NCBI RefSeq assembly: GCF_002211285.1
Contig: NZ_LOKX01000036.1
Location: 62,001 to 126,000, forward strand
Reading direction: 5' to 3'
From: Rhizobium sp. R635
GTDB lineage: Bacteria; Pseudomonadota; Alphaproteobacteria; Rhizobiales; Rhizobiaceae
DNA: 64,000 nucleotides
Part shown: one piece after another, positions 33,528-41,663 of the stretch
How the letters are laid out: every line of letters begins with the position of its first letter
How positions within the stretch are numbered: position 1 is the stretch's first letter
Program-made: the position numbers and the translations under genes
The notes under the pieces: generated by a model
The model's database searches: none
Told to the model about the DNA's origin: nothing
What the model saw: the letters and a program-made list of their open reading frames with translations, nothing else

Positions 33528-34679
33528 TTACGAGGGCGTCGCCGGCGGCAGCAGGAAGAGCGTGAGACCGAAAATAGAATATACGGCAAGCGCCAGCACG
33601 CCGACATACCAGGCGCCGCGCCCGCCATTCGAAAGCAGCGTCGCCGCCATCGTGGCGATGAAGATCATCGTCACCGCGCCCGGCCAGAACTGCAGCGACA
33701 TCGGCTCCGGGCCGATGAAATAGCTGATGACGACGAGTATGGGCGCGACGAAGAGCGCGATCTGCGAGGCGCTGCCGAGCGCGATCCCGACGCTGAGATC
33801 GAGGCGGTTCGCGCGCGCGGCGGAAAAGGCGGTGGTCATTTCCGCCGCCGCCCCGACCAGCGCCACGACTATAAAGCCGACGAATGCCGGCGTCATGCCC
33901 ATCTGCTCGGCCGCCACCTGGACCGATCCGACGAAGACTTCGCTGATCAATGCCACGAAGAGCGTGACGACGACCAGCACCGTGATGCTGGTTGAGAGCG
34001 GCCAGTTGCCGTGTTCTTCCGCTGCTTCCGCCACGCTGGCGAAGAGTTCGCGATGCGTCTTCAGCGAAAACAGCATGCCCATCGCATAGACCGCGATGAG
34101 GATCAGGGCGATGCCGAGGCTGAGCGGATGTGAAATGTCAGCCCCCTGATCCACGCTGCCGATCACCGAAGGCACCAGCATGGCGACGGTCGCGAGGAAA
34201 AGCAGGCAGGCCTGGAAGCGCGCGCTGACGCGGTTGAACTCCTGCACATGATATTTCAGTCCGCCGAGCAGGAAAGCCCCGCCCATCATGAACAGCGTGT
34301 TGGTGACGATCGCGCCGGCGATCGATGCCTTGACGAGAAGATACTGGCCGGCCTGCAGGGCGGCAAAAGCGATCACGAGTTCCGTCAGGTTTCCGAGCGT
34401 GGCGTTCAGCAGGCCGCCGACGGCATCTCCCGTGCGGGCCGAGACCGCTTCCGTCGCGCGGCTGAGAAGTGCCGCCAGGGGCACGATGGCGAGCACCGAA
34501 AGCACGAACAACAGGGTATGGGCCTCCGGCGCGGCGATCTCGGTCAGGATGACCACCGGCACGAAGACGAGGAGACAAAGAAGCGGCGCATTGCGAAGCT
34601 CGGCCATCACGGCGTTTCTTGCCGCGGCGAAGCGTGAGGTTCCCTGTGCCTGTCGAACCTTTTCCACGACGGAGTCCAC
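33528..34679 (-). CDS. Calcium/proton exchanger (CaCA family)
   Basis: A 383-residue membrane antiporter with about eleven hydrophobic segments. Two inverted alpha repeats are visible: GDAVGGLLNATLGNLTELVIAF in the first half and VALVGAAAEMTTAFSAARANRLDLSVGIALGSA in the second, each with the cation-binding Glu (NLTE and GAAAE). This is the ChaA/CAX pattern for Ca2+(or Na+,K+)/H+ exchange. It starts at a GTG at 34679; a later ATG at 34608 is possible. The divergent region contains a FixK/FNR box near 34.73 kb. Confidence 0.85.
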   Translation of the reverse strand: MDSVVEKVRQAQGTSRFAAARNAVMAELRNAPLLCLLVFVPVVILTEIAAPEAHTLLFVLSVLAIVPLAALLSRATEAVSARTGDAVGGLLNATLGNLTELVIAFAALQAGQYLLVKASIAGAIVTNTLFMMGGAFLLGGLKYHVQEFNRVSARFQACLLFLATVAMLVPSVIGSVDQGADISHPLSLGIALILIAVYAMGMLFSLKTHRELFASVAEAAEEHGNWPLSTSITVLVVVTLFVALISEVFVGSVQVAAEQMGMTPAFVGFIVVALVGAAAEMTTAFSAARANRLDLSVGIALGSASQIALFVAPILVVISYFIGPEPMSLQFWPGAVTMIFIATMAATLLSNGGRGAWYVGVLALAVYSIFGLTLFLLPPATPS

Positions 34680-34725
34680 CTGACGTTGACACCTCTACGC
34701 ATACAGCGATGGCCGCCGCCGTGCA

Positions 34726-34739
34726 TTGACCCGGATCAA
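34726..34739 (+). promoter_or_regulatory. FixK/FNR-type box
   Basis: The 14 bases TTGACCCGGATCAA match the anaerobox consensus TTGAYNNNNRTCAA at every fixed position. It lies between the divergent Ca2+ exchanger and the hypothetical/K+ channel gene pair. Placed at about -41 it would drive rightward transcription from about 34773. This points to microaerobic control by FixK or FnrN. Confidence 0.7.
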
Positions 34740-34793
34740 GACAGGAGAAGGTGAGGATTGATCTCGCTCAATGCGGCGAACGGACGGATTGCT

Positions 34794-35108
34794 ATGCTTA
34801 TCGACGGCGCACATGCCCGGTTCTCGAAGAGAACGGGGATCGAGCGTCGCACCGAACCCGGGGAAGCGAGCATGCCCACGCGCTACCGATGCGTCCCGAC
34901 GCGCCATAACCTGGTCAACGTCGTCGACCGGCAAACCGGGCGGCCAGCCGAGGTGGGCGCCACCGCAATCCTGCTCGAACGGCATGAGGCCCGTTGCCTC
35001 ATTGCCTGGCTCCTGAGACGCGCCCGCGCCGAAGACGCCGGAAACCAGATCGCATTGTCCGAACGATTGGCCGCCCGCAGCAGCGGCCACAGCCAGCTCC
35101 CGTGTTGA
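34794..35108 (+). CDS. Hypothetical protein downstream of a FixK box
   Basis: A 104-residue protein from the ATG at 34794 (MLIDGAHARFSKRTG); an ATG at 34872 with GGGGAAGCG before it (MPTRYRCVPTRHNLVNV) and a TTG at 34758 are alternatives. If the FixK box is at -41, transcription would start near 34773, which excludes the TTG start. The soluble, Arg-rich sequence has VNVVDRQTGRPAEVGATAILLERHEARCLI, and I recognise no family. It is followed after 19 bases by the K+ channel gene, so the two likely form an operon. Confidence 0.5.
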   Translation: MLIDGAHARFSKRTGIERRTEPGEASMPTRYRCVPTRHNLVNVVDRQTGRPAEVGATAILLERHEARCLIAWLLRRARAEDAGNQIALSERLAARSSGHSQLPC

Positions 35109-35127
35109 CGCGCGCATCGGAGGCATC

Positions 35128-35550
35128 GTGTTTGTCAAACTTCTCCTTGCGGCCGCGCTGATCGCGGCGACGGTTGCGATACAGGCGCTGTTCATGGCGG
35201 TGGGGCTGCGTGTCTTCAGGCGGATGGAGCCGGACTATCTCAGCCGTCACGCCACCGCCGCCACGGTCGTCTGGGTCAGCTATCTCCTGATACCCATCGT
35301 GCTCGACATCGGCATCTGGGCCCTGCTCTATTACGCCTCGGGCGCGCTGCCGACCCTGGAGGACGCCGTCTACTTCTCGACCGTCACCTTCACCACGGTC
35401 GGCTACGGCGACATCGTGCTCGGAAAGGACTGGCGGCAGGTCTCCGTCTTCGAAGCGGTCAACGGCTGGATTATCTTCGGCTGGGCGACCGCCCTGATCA
35501 TGGCCGTCATCCAGCGGCTCTATTTCCGGGCCGACGCCGATATCGGCTAG
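35128..35550 (+). CDS. Two-transmembrane potassium channel
   Basis: A 140-residue membrane protein starting at a GTG. It has a hydrophobic N-terminal segment, a second membrane helix (VVWVSYLLIPIVLDIGIWALLYY), a pore loop with the K+ selectivity filter TVGYGD (residues 90-95) and a final helix (IIFGWATALIMAVIQRL). No cytosolic RCK domain follows, so the channel is minimal, like KcsA-type pores. It probably forms a tetramer in the inner membrane and moves K+. It is in an apparent operon with the hypothetical gene under a FixK box. Confidence 0.85.
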   Translation: MFVKLLLAAALIAATVAIQALFMAVGLRVFRRMEPDYLSRHATAATVVWVSYLLIPIVLDIGIWALLYYASGALPTLEDAVYFSTVTFTTVGYGDIVLGKDWRQVSVFEAVNGWIIFGWATALIMAVIQRLYFRADADIG

Positions 35551-35883
35551 CTCTAGATCCAGAGCCCACATGCGCTGCCGCCGCCCTTCAAGAGTTTTTC
35601 GATTCGCTTCCCGATAGTTGCGAGGTTCCGCTCAACCGGCGCCGCAGGATTGACCGACGGCGGAACCGCCCGACTGCAGCGGCCGGCAAGCCCTACGCCA
35701 ATCCGCGATTTCAGAACCCACCGCCGCCCGCGCCTTATCCGGCTATTGCGCCGAAGGCCAAAGCATGTCACGCAAAAGCCCTTCCAGGACATGCGCACAG
35801 CAACGATTCCAGGTGCCGGCGAACCCGAAGCATCCCACCCGCGTTTCCGCAGTCGAGTTCCCGCGCACGGAGCAAAGCCCGAC
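35551..35883. other. Gene-free stretch upstream of the MFS transporter
   Basis: About 330 bases. The transporter's frame stays open leftwards to about 35650, but the extra residues are Pro/Arg-rich and unlike a transporter, so they are not taken as coding. No repeat or RNA element is recognised. Confidence 0.4.
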
Positions 35884-37056
35884 ATGAAGCCGCATCACCG
35901 CATTTTCTTCATCCAGTTCGCCGTAGCCGTTTCGCTCGGAGCCTTGCTGTCTCGCCTGGCGGATCTGCAGGTGAAATTCGCCTTGACCGAAGGCGAGCTC
36001 GGCGTGCTCCTCGTCGCCATGTCGTCAGGCGTCCTCTTCGGCCTGACCTTTTCGGTGCGGCTCATCGAAAGGCTCGGCGCGCGCAGCACCGCCTTCGCCA
36101 CCGTCTTCGGCGCGGCGAGCCTGTTTGCGGCCATTCCCTGGATGCCGTCGGCGCTCGCCGCCGCGCCGCTGTTCTTCCTTGCCGGCATTTTCACCGGCGC
36201 CTTCGAAATCAACGCCAATATCGAGACCGACCGCCACGAGGCGCTGCTCGGCTATCGCATCATGAGCCGCGCCCATGGCATGTGGAGCCTCGGCTTCTGC
36301 CTCACCGCCTTCGTTGCCGCCGGCATGCGCCAGGCCGGCATCTCCATCGAAATCCATGGCCTCATCGTGCTGGCCGCCGTGCTGATATCGGGAACCATCG
36401 TCTTCTCCGGCATCGCGAATGCGCCGAAGCGGCCGGATGCCCATCCCGGCGACGCCTCGCATATCGCCCTCCCGACGCTCGGCCTCATGCCTCTCTGCCT
36501 GATCGCCGCGGCACCCCTTCTCGCCGAAGGCGCGAGCGTCGATTGGTCGACCATCTACATGCGCGACGTCTTTGCGGTCGAACCCTTCATCGGCGGGCTG
36601 AGCGTCGCCATATTCTCGCTCACGATCGCCATCGGCCGGCTCGCCATGGACCCGATCGTCGACCGTTTCAATCCGCGCCCGGTCGCAATCGCCCTGCTTG
36701 CGCTCACGACCGTCGGCCTGATCATGGTCGCGACCGCGCCGCATCCCGCCATCGCACTGCTCGGCTTCGGCCTCACCGGCATCGGCTGCTCCTCGGTCTA
36801 TCCGCTCGCCATCTCGGCAGCGGCCCGCCGCACCGACCGCCCCGCCTCGGTCAACGTCGCCGCCCTCGGCCAGACGACCTTCGTCGTCTTCTTCGCCGGC
36901 CCACCGCTTCTCGGCTTCATCGCCGAACACTTTGGCATCCGCATCTCCTACTGGACCGTCGTCCCCCTCATCCTGGCCGCCCTCTTCGTCACCAAGGCCC
37001 TGGCCCCGGCCGCACGCCGCATCGGCGAGCCCGAACTCGGTCGGCAGGGTGCGTGA
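35884..37056 (+). CDS. MFS transporter (YbjJ/fucose permease-like)
   Basis: A 390-residue permease with twelve predicted membrane segments. Seen: FIQFAVAVSLGALLSRLADLQVKFALTEGELG at the start, GLTFSVRLIERLGAR (loop 2-3 motif A position), WSTIYMRDVF, and IGRLAMDPIVDRFNPR (the second motif A). These match the YbjJ-like branch. The substrate is unknown; sugars or drugs are usual. The ATG at 35884 is the first sensible start. It overlaps a truncated leftward gene start at its 3' end. Confidence 0.8.
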   Translation: MKPHHRIFFIQFAVAVSLGALLSRLADLQVKFALTEGELGVLLVAMSSGVLFGLTFSVRLIERLGARSTAFATVFGAASLFAAIPWMPSALAAAPLFFLAGIFTGAFEINANIETDRHEALLGYRIMSRAHGMWSLGFCLTAFVAAGMRQAGISIEIHGLIVLAAVLISGTIVFSGIANAPKRPDAHPGDASHIALPTLGLMPLCLIAAAPLLAEGASVDWSTIYMRDVFAVEPFIGGLSVAIFSLTIAIGRLAMDPIVDRFNPRPVAIALLALTTVGLIMVATAPHPAIALLGFGLTGIGCSSVYPLAISAAARRTDRPASVNVAALGQTTFVVFFAGPPLLGFIAEHFGIRISYWTVVPLILAALFVTKALAPAARRIGEPELGRQGA

Positions 37057-37074
37057 ATAGGGAAAGGGGCGGCC

Positions 37075-37177
37075 GGGGCTGTCCGAGATCGCCAAGAAGC
37101 GCGTCGAGCTGCAGCGCCTGAACGACCTCATCGGCCTCGGCCTGCAGCCTCCGCTGGGCTTCCCACAGCTCAGACAT
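37075..37177 (-). pseudogene. Truncated 5' end of a nucleotidyltransferase-like gene
   Basis: From an ATG at 37177, with AAGGACTGGGA before it, the frame reads MSELWEAQRRLQAEADEVVQ and continues to LLGDLGQP. It then turns into unrelated sequence antisense to the end of the MFS gene. As I recall, rhizobial proteins with this opening continue from GQP into a nucleotidyltransferase-like fold. The missing remainder suggests a deletion fused it to the transporter end. Low certainty; the frame could be a short free-standing gene. Confidence 0.35.
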
Positions 37178-37220
37178 TCCCAGTCCTTCCCTTGGTTCGG
37201 CCTGCGACCCCGCTTCCCCG

Positions 37221-37604
37221 TCACCCATTATAGACGACGGCAATCTTGTTCCCGGCCGGATCGCGCAAATAAGCGGCGTACCAGTTCGGCCCGTATTGCG
37301 GCCGTTGATCCGGTCCGCCCTCGTCCGTTCCGCCACTCGCCATGGCGGCTTCGTAGAAGGCATGCACCTCGGCGCGGGACTTGGCCATGAAGCCGATCAT
37401 CGCGCCGTTTCCAGCGGTCGCCGGTTCTTCATTGAACGGCTTGCAGACCCAGAGGATGAAACCTTCGCCCCTGCCGCCCTCGGAATAGGCGCGCCAGCCC
37501 GGAAATTCCTGATGTTTGCTCCAGCCGATCGTGGCCAGAGCGGCATCGTAAAAGGCATTCGACCTGGCGGAATCGATTGCGCCGACAGTTGCGTAGACAC
37601 TCAT
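37221..37604 (-). CDS. VOC-family (glyoxalase-like) protein
   Basis: A 127-residue single VOC domain. Seen: SVYATVGAIDSARSNAFYDAALATIGW, FILWVCKPF, MIGFMAKSRAEVHAFYEAA and the final YAAYLRDPAGNKIAVVYNG. It probably dimerises and binds a metal through residues from each half. The substrate is unknown; family members are dioxygenases, fosfomycin or bleomycin resistance proteins and glyoxalases. The start at 37604 gives the usual N-terminus. Confidence 0.85.
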   Translation of the reverse strand: MSVYATVGAIDSARSNAFYDAALATIGWSKHQEFPGWRAYSEGGRGEGFILWVCKPFNEEPATAGNGAMIGFMAKSRAEVHAFYEAAMASGGTDEGGPDQRPQYGPNWYAAYLRDPAGNKIAVVYNG

Positions 37605-37788
37605 GAACGTCCCTCTCCCGGTTGCGGAACTGACAGACTTCATAGCGGATTGATATGAACATAACAAGAACATTGATAGTGGCTTTTAAATGAGGTGGGG
37701 AGGGGTTTTAACGACCTCCACCCGATCCAATCATTGCCCCTGCCCCGCCGACCACATATTGCAGTCTCACCGACCCGAGAGAAAACGC

Positions 37789-38571
37789 ATGCCGACCAAA
37801 TCGCTCAAACCCGCCCTCCTCGCCGCCGTCGCCATGCTGGCGGCAACGATCGCCTCTCTGCAACAAGCCCAGGCCGCCCCCTGCGAGCCGCAAAGCTTCG
37901 AAGGCGCGGATTACATCGTCTGCACGGTCGATCCTGACAAAGCCGACCTGCGGCTGTTCTGGAAGGATGCCGCCGGCGAGCCCTACCGCTATTTCTCAAG
38001 CCTTGCCGAAGCCCTGCAGGCCGAGGGGCGCACGCTCGTCTTTGCCGTCAATGCCGGCATGTATCGGCAGGATTTCTCGCCGCTCGGCCTTTACGTCGAG
38101 AACGGCAAGGAATTGAAGCCCGTCAACAAGGCGAAGACCGATGGCTCGGCCGGGCCGGTGCCGAATTTCTACAAGAAGCCGAACGGCGTGTTCCTTCTCG
38201 ATGACGCCGGCGCAAAGATCCTGCCGACCGACGAATTCCTGAAGCGCCGCCCGGCCGCGCGTTTCGCCACCCAGTCCGGGCCGATGCTGGTCATCTCAGG
38301 CAAGCTCAACCCGATCTTCATCCCCGGCTCGACCGACAAGACCCGCCGCAACGGCGTCGGCATCTGCGCCGGCGGCGCGGTGCGCTTCGCGATCAGCGAG
38401 GACGCGGTGAATTTCCACGATTTCGCCCGGCTGTTCCGCGATGAGCTGCAATGCCCGGACGCCCTCTTCCTCGATGGCGGGCGCGGCGTCGGGCTTTACG
38501 ATCCGGCGCTGCGCCGCAACGATTACTCCTGGCACGGCGGCTACGGCCCGATCCTCGGCCTCGTCGAATAG
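37789..38571 (+). CDS. Secreted phosphodiester glycosidase family protein (NAGPA/DUF2233)
   Basis: A 260-residue exported protein. The signal peptide (KSLKPALLAAVAMLAATIASLQQAQA) ends near residue 28. The mature domain has VFAVNAGMYRQDFSPLGLYVENGKEL, FLLDDAGAKILPT, FATQSGPMLVISGKL, RRNGVGICAGGAVRFAISED and CPDALFLDGGRGVGLYDP, the ordered motifs of the phosphodiester glycosidase/uncovering-enzyme family. It acts in the periplasm; the substrate is unknown. The GAGAGAAAACGC before the ATG at 37789 is a weak ribosome site. Confidence 0.8.
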   Translation: MPTKSLKPALLAAVAMLAATIASLQQAQAAPCEPQSFEGADYIVCTVDPDKADLRLFWKDAAGEPYRYFSSLAEALQAEGRTLVFAVNAGMYRQDFSPLGLYVENGKELKPVNKAKTDGSAGPVPNFYKKPNGVFLLDDAGAKILPTDEFLKRRPAARFATQSGPMLVISGKLNPIFIPGSTDKTRRNGVGICAGGAVRFAISEDAVNFHDFARLFRDELQCPDALFLDGGRGVGLYDPALRRNDYSWHGGYGPILGLVE

Positions 38572-38686
38572 GGGCCGGCTGCCGCGAACGAATCCAACAG
38601 GCGCCGGCGCTTCTAAAAAAGCCGTCGCACCGGACGCGCCGCAGTGCCTATATGCCCTTCTCAGCTGCTTCGGGAGGCCAGCCAGG

Positions 38687-38800
38687 ATGAGAGATGTCGT
38701 CGCTTTGGCAACTGGCGGAAGCCGCGGCATCGGTGGCATCGCGGACATCAATGGCTACCGGCCCATCCCCCTGACCGCCGCCGACTTCGCCAAAGGCTGA
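38687..38800 (+). pseudogene. Internally deleted short-chain dehydrogenase remnant
   Basis: A 37-codon frame, preceded by GGGAGG, begins MRDVVALATGGSRGIGG. TGGSRGIG is the nucleotide-binding signature of short-chain dehydrogenases, always near the N-terminus of a ~250-residue protein. After it the sequence changes to IADINGYRPIPLTAADFAKG and stops. So the catalytic SxxxYxxxK part is absent. I read this as an internal deletion joining the start of the gene to its end or to another gene. Confidence 0.55.
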
Positions 38801-38982
38801 CAGTTGAAACATCCAGCCCGCAGTGCTAATTCCTGCACTGGGTCAACAGTTCACCCAGGCATCGCCGTTCTCCGGAACACGCTAAACCTGACAATGACTG
38901 AGATATGGACACCGATCCCGTGCCATGTCGGAAGGGCGATCACCGATCATCCGTTTGGAACGGCACGACCAAAGGATAGGTC

Positions 38983-39531
38983 ATGTCCAGAAAACTCATT
39001 CCGCTCAGCGTGAGCGACACCTCCGCATTCGCCAAATCGCTGCGCACGCAGCTCTCCCTGCATCAGGGGCTTCCCTCTCACCTGCAATTCCTCAACATGC
39101 TCGCCAGAGCCGCCGGTCATGGCAATTTCCAGAACCTGCGCGCCAAGGCCGATCCATCGGGCAGCGAACAAATCCTTCCCGCATCGGCGCCCGCTGCCGA
39201 GCCGGAGATCGACCGCAAGCTCATCGACAGGGTTCTCCGCAGCTTCGACGGCGACCTTCGCCTGATGCGATGGCCCTCGCGGCGGATGGATCAGATAACC
39301 GCGCTTTGGGTCCTCTGGTCGCAAATTCCGGCGGCGCGCGAAATGCCGGAAAAAGAAGTCAGCGCCCTCCTCCGCGACAGGCACCTCTTCGGAGATCACG
39401 CTTTGCTGCGGCGCGAACTCTGCGATGTCGGCTTGGTGAACAGAACGCGCGACGGCAGCGTCTACAAGCGTATCGAACGGCCGATGCCGGCCAACGCGGC
39501 AGCGATCCTGCGTCAGCGCGCCTCACGCTGA
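38983..39531 (+). CDS. DUF2087 domain protein
   Basis: A 182-residue soluble protein. Residues about 95-165 form the DUF2087 domain (LRLMRWPSRRMDQITALWVLWSQI, then EKEVSALLRDRHLFGDHALLRRELCDVGLVNRTRDGSVYKR). This looks like a small winged-helix-type fold for nucleic-acid or protein contact. The N-terminal part LSVSDTSAFAKSLRTQLS with LQFLNMLARAAGHGNFQNL is a distinct motif shared by other rhizobial DUF2087 proteins. It probably acts in regulation; the target is unknown. Confidence 0.8.
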   Translation: MSRKLIPLSVSDTSAFAKSLRTQLSLHQGLPSHLQFLNMLARAAGHGNFQNLRAKADPSGSEQILPASAPAAEPEIDRKLIDRVLRSFDGDLRLMRWPSRRMDQITALWVLWSQIPAAREMPEKEVSALLRDRHLFGDHALLRRELCDVGLVNRTRDGSVYKRIERPMPANAAAILRQRASR

Positions 39532-39538
39532 CGGCGGC

Positions 39539-39706
39539 TCACTCCGGCTTCCCATCGTCATCAGGGCTCTCGGCCTGGCGCTTGCGGCGCGAACGCAGAT
39601 TGTCGAAACCCATATAGTGATCGGCATCCGATGTGTTCCATCGGCCGGCCAGATAGATGATCGCTATGGCCGCGGCGACGATGAGCAAGGCATAGATGAT
39701 ATCCAT
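39539..39706 (-). CDS. Small single-pass membrane protein
   Basis: A 55-residue protein read leftwards from an ATG at 39706: MDIIYALLIVAAAIAIIYLA, then GRWNTSDADHYMGFDNLRS and an acidic end. One N-terminal membrane helix with a cytosolic basic/acidic tail. It converges with the DUF2087 gene, the two stop codons being eight bases apart. The clear membrane design and codon usage support a real gene. Function unknown. Confidence 0.6.
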   Translation of the reverse strand: MDIIYALLIVAAAIAIIYLAGRWNTSDADHYMGFDNLRSRRKRQAESPDDDGKPE

Positions 39707-40020
39707 GCCAGCAATGTAGCGCGGGAAAACCGGCGGCCTCGCAGCCGCCAGCTTGAGTTTGTCGACAGCGTCTCCTCCGTCATATCAGGCCTTGTGCCGA
39801 GCATCTGACCACGATAATTGGCTAGCTGGAAAAACACTTATTTTCAGTCACTTAACCGACAAGCGCAGATCCTCGGCACAAGGCCGAGGGTTTTGCAATG
39901 CGTTGCCGGTAGCTTCAAAAAGCACCTCCCACCTGCCCGAGACGGCGGTGAAGGCGGTTTCCCAATCGGAGGCCGGTCTGTTAAACTCTCGCCGTTTTCT
40001 CCAGCCCTTGCGAGGCAGCC
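39707..40020. repeat. Gene-free stretch with CTCGG hairpin repeat
   Basis: About 310 bases. A copy of the CCTTGTGCCGAGCATCTGAC ... CCTCGGCACAAGGCCGAGG element lies at about 39788-39892, with 50 unrelated bases between its two hairpins. The last 60 bases hold the promoter region of the next VOC gene. Confidence 0.6.
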
Positions 40021-40404
40021 ATGGCCGACGAGACAGTCAACGTGCGCTACATGGTCGAGAACGTCGAGGCGTCAATCGATTGGTATGTCGCCCATCTCGG
40101 CTTTTCCCTGATTTCCAAGCATGCCCCGGCCTTCGCGGACGTCAAGCGCGGCGCGCTGCGGCTGCTCTTGAGCGGCCCCGCAAGCTCGGCGGGCCGGCCG
40201 ATGCCCGATGGCGAGCAGCCGGTTCCAGGCGGCTGGAACCGCATTCATCTCGTCGTCGACGATCTCGCGGCCGAGGTGGCGCGCCTGCGGGCAAGCGGCG
40301 TCCGCTTCCGCAACGATGTCGTCACCGGCCCCGGAGGCTCGCAGATCCTGCTGATAGATCCCTCCGGCAATCTCGTCGAACTCTTTCAGCCCGCGCGGCA
40401 ATAG
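40021..40404 (+). CDS. VOC-family (glyoxalase-like) protein
   Basis: A 127-residue protein starting MADETVNVRYMVENVEASID. The pattern VRYMVENVEASIDWYVAHLGF, DVKRGALRLLLSGP, HLVVDDLAAEVARLRASG and QILLIDPSGNLVELFQP is a full single-domain VOC fold, with metal ligands expected in the strands VRY and HLVV and at the final E. The substrate is unknown. It converges with the reductase gene at 40415, ten bases away. Confidence 0.85.
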   Translation: MADETVNVRYMVENVEASIDWYVAHLGFSLISKHAPAFADVKRGALRLLLSGPASSAGRPMPDGEQPVPGGWNRIHLVVDDLAAEVARLRASGVRFRNDVVTGPGGSQILLIDPSGNLVELFQPARQ

Positions 40405-40414
40405 CCGCGCCGCA

Positions 40415-40945
40415 TCAGGCGGGAACGTAAACCAGTCTGATCACATTCTCGTCGATCAGATCCTGGCTCAAAAGCCGCAGCGGCGGCCGGGGCGCGGCGA
40501 AATACGGCGCGCCGTGACCGAGCACGACGGGGTGCAGATAGATGATATATTCATCGATCAGGCCAAGTTCGGTCAGGCTCCGCGCCAGGTTCGGGCCGGC
40601 AACCTCGATCTCCCCGTCCCGCTCGGCCTTCAAGGCCCGCATCGCGCCCTCGAGATCGCCCTTGACGAGAGTCGCGCTCGGCCCGACCGACGTCAGCGAG
40701 CGCGAGACGACCCATTTCGGCTGGCTCCGCCACGCCGCCGCGAAGGCGTGCTCGTCCGCACCCCATTCCGGATGATCCTCATCCCAGTACCGCATGATCT
40801 CATACATTACGCGGCCATAAACACTGCCCGCCTGCTGCCGGGTGGACTCGATGAAGTGGCGAAAGAGCGTCGGGCTCGGCCCAAACGCCATATGATCGAC
40901 GTAACCATCCAGCGACTGGTTCATTCCGAATACGAGCTTGGCCAT
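40415..40945 (-). CDS. Dihydrofolate reductase-fold (RibD C-terminal-like) protein
   Basis: A 176-residue protein starting MAKLVFGMNQSLDGYVDHMA, the standard opening of the YyaP/YwjB group. Seen further: GSVYGRVMYEIMRYWDE and IEVAGPNLARSLTELGLIDEYIIYLHPVVLGHGAPYF. It probably binds NADPH; the substrate is unknown. The ATG at 40945 has AAGGAAG before it; a GTG at 40951 is also possible. It is the second such reductase in the window. Confidence 0.85.
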   Translation of the reverse strand: MAKLVFGMNQSLDGYVDHMAFGPSPTLFRHFIESTRQQAGSVYGRVMYEIMRYWDEDHPEWGADEHAFAAAWRSQPKWVVSRSLTSVGPSATLVKGDLEGAMRALKAERDGEIEVAGPNLARSLTELGLIDEYIIYLHPVVLGHGAPYFAAPRPPLRLLSQDLIDENVIRLVYVPA

Positions 40946-41066
40946 ACCCACTTCCTTTCCCTGGAGGGCGCATCCGTGCGGAGGTTGTCAGAGTATCCGA
41001 AGTTAACTTGACTGCTTTTATTTTGCAATTGGTTTTGCACCGCGGGCACAGCCGTGGGAATAGTGC

Positions 41067-41567
41067 TCAGCGATCCCGCTCCCTCGCCGCCCATGCGGCG
41101 GTGTCATGATCGGGATGCTGGTTGCTGCTCTTCCTGATCGCCGCCGCCCAGTCGGCGCCGTTGTTTTCGGTCGGCCCGGTATTTTCCATATCGGTGATCG
41201 TATCGAACCACGCCACCATGTTTTCGGTGCAGGTATTGGCAAGCGGCGGGAAGGCGTGCGGATCGTCGAGCGAACCGATCATCAGGTTGGTGCGGCCGTT
41301 TTCGAGGTGGTGGAAAAACAGCGGCGTGCCGCAATTGGCGCAGAAGCCGCGCTCGACAAGCTCCGAGCTCTTCCAGACATCAGGCTTGCCGCGTGTCCAG
41401 ACGAGCGCATCATCGGGCGCGGCGACGAGCGCGGCAAAGGCATTGCCCGAGGCTTTCTGGCACATGCGGCAATGGCAGAGATGCGAATTGTCGAGCATTG
41501 CGGTCGCGTGGTAGCGCACGGCCCCGCACTGGCAGCCGCCGCTCACTTCCCTCTCGATGCGTTTCAT
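41067..41567 (-). CDS. GFA-family (glutathione-dependent formaldehyde-activating-like) zinc protein
   Basis: A 166-residue protein. The zinc pattern is complete: GGCQCGAVRY, then LCHCRMCQKASGNAF, then FCANCGTPLFF, giving the CxC, CxxC and CxxC cysteines. This is the Gfa/CENP-V fold. The family's proposed S-hydroxymethylglutathione role is doubtful; the real function here is unknown. GAGGAGGAG stands six bases before the ATG at 41567, the strongest ribosome site of this region. Confidence 0.85.
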   Translation of the reverse strand: MKRIEREVSGGCQCGAVRYHATAMLDNSHLCHCRMCQKASGNAFAALVAAPDDALVWTRGKPDVWKSSELVERGFCANCGTPLFFHHLENGRTNLMIGSLDDPHAFPPLANTCTENMVAWFDTITDMENTGPTENNGADWAAAIRKSSNQHPDHDTAAWAARERDR

Positions 41568-41663
41568 TCTTCTCCTCCTCAAGAGATAGGTGGCGCTTGA
41601 TATCTTTAGGGCCACCTGCCGTCAGTTGCCCTTCACAGAGTATGGATTGACGAGCCTTCGCCC

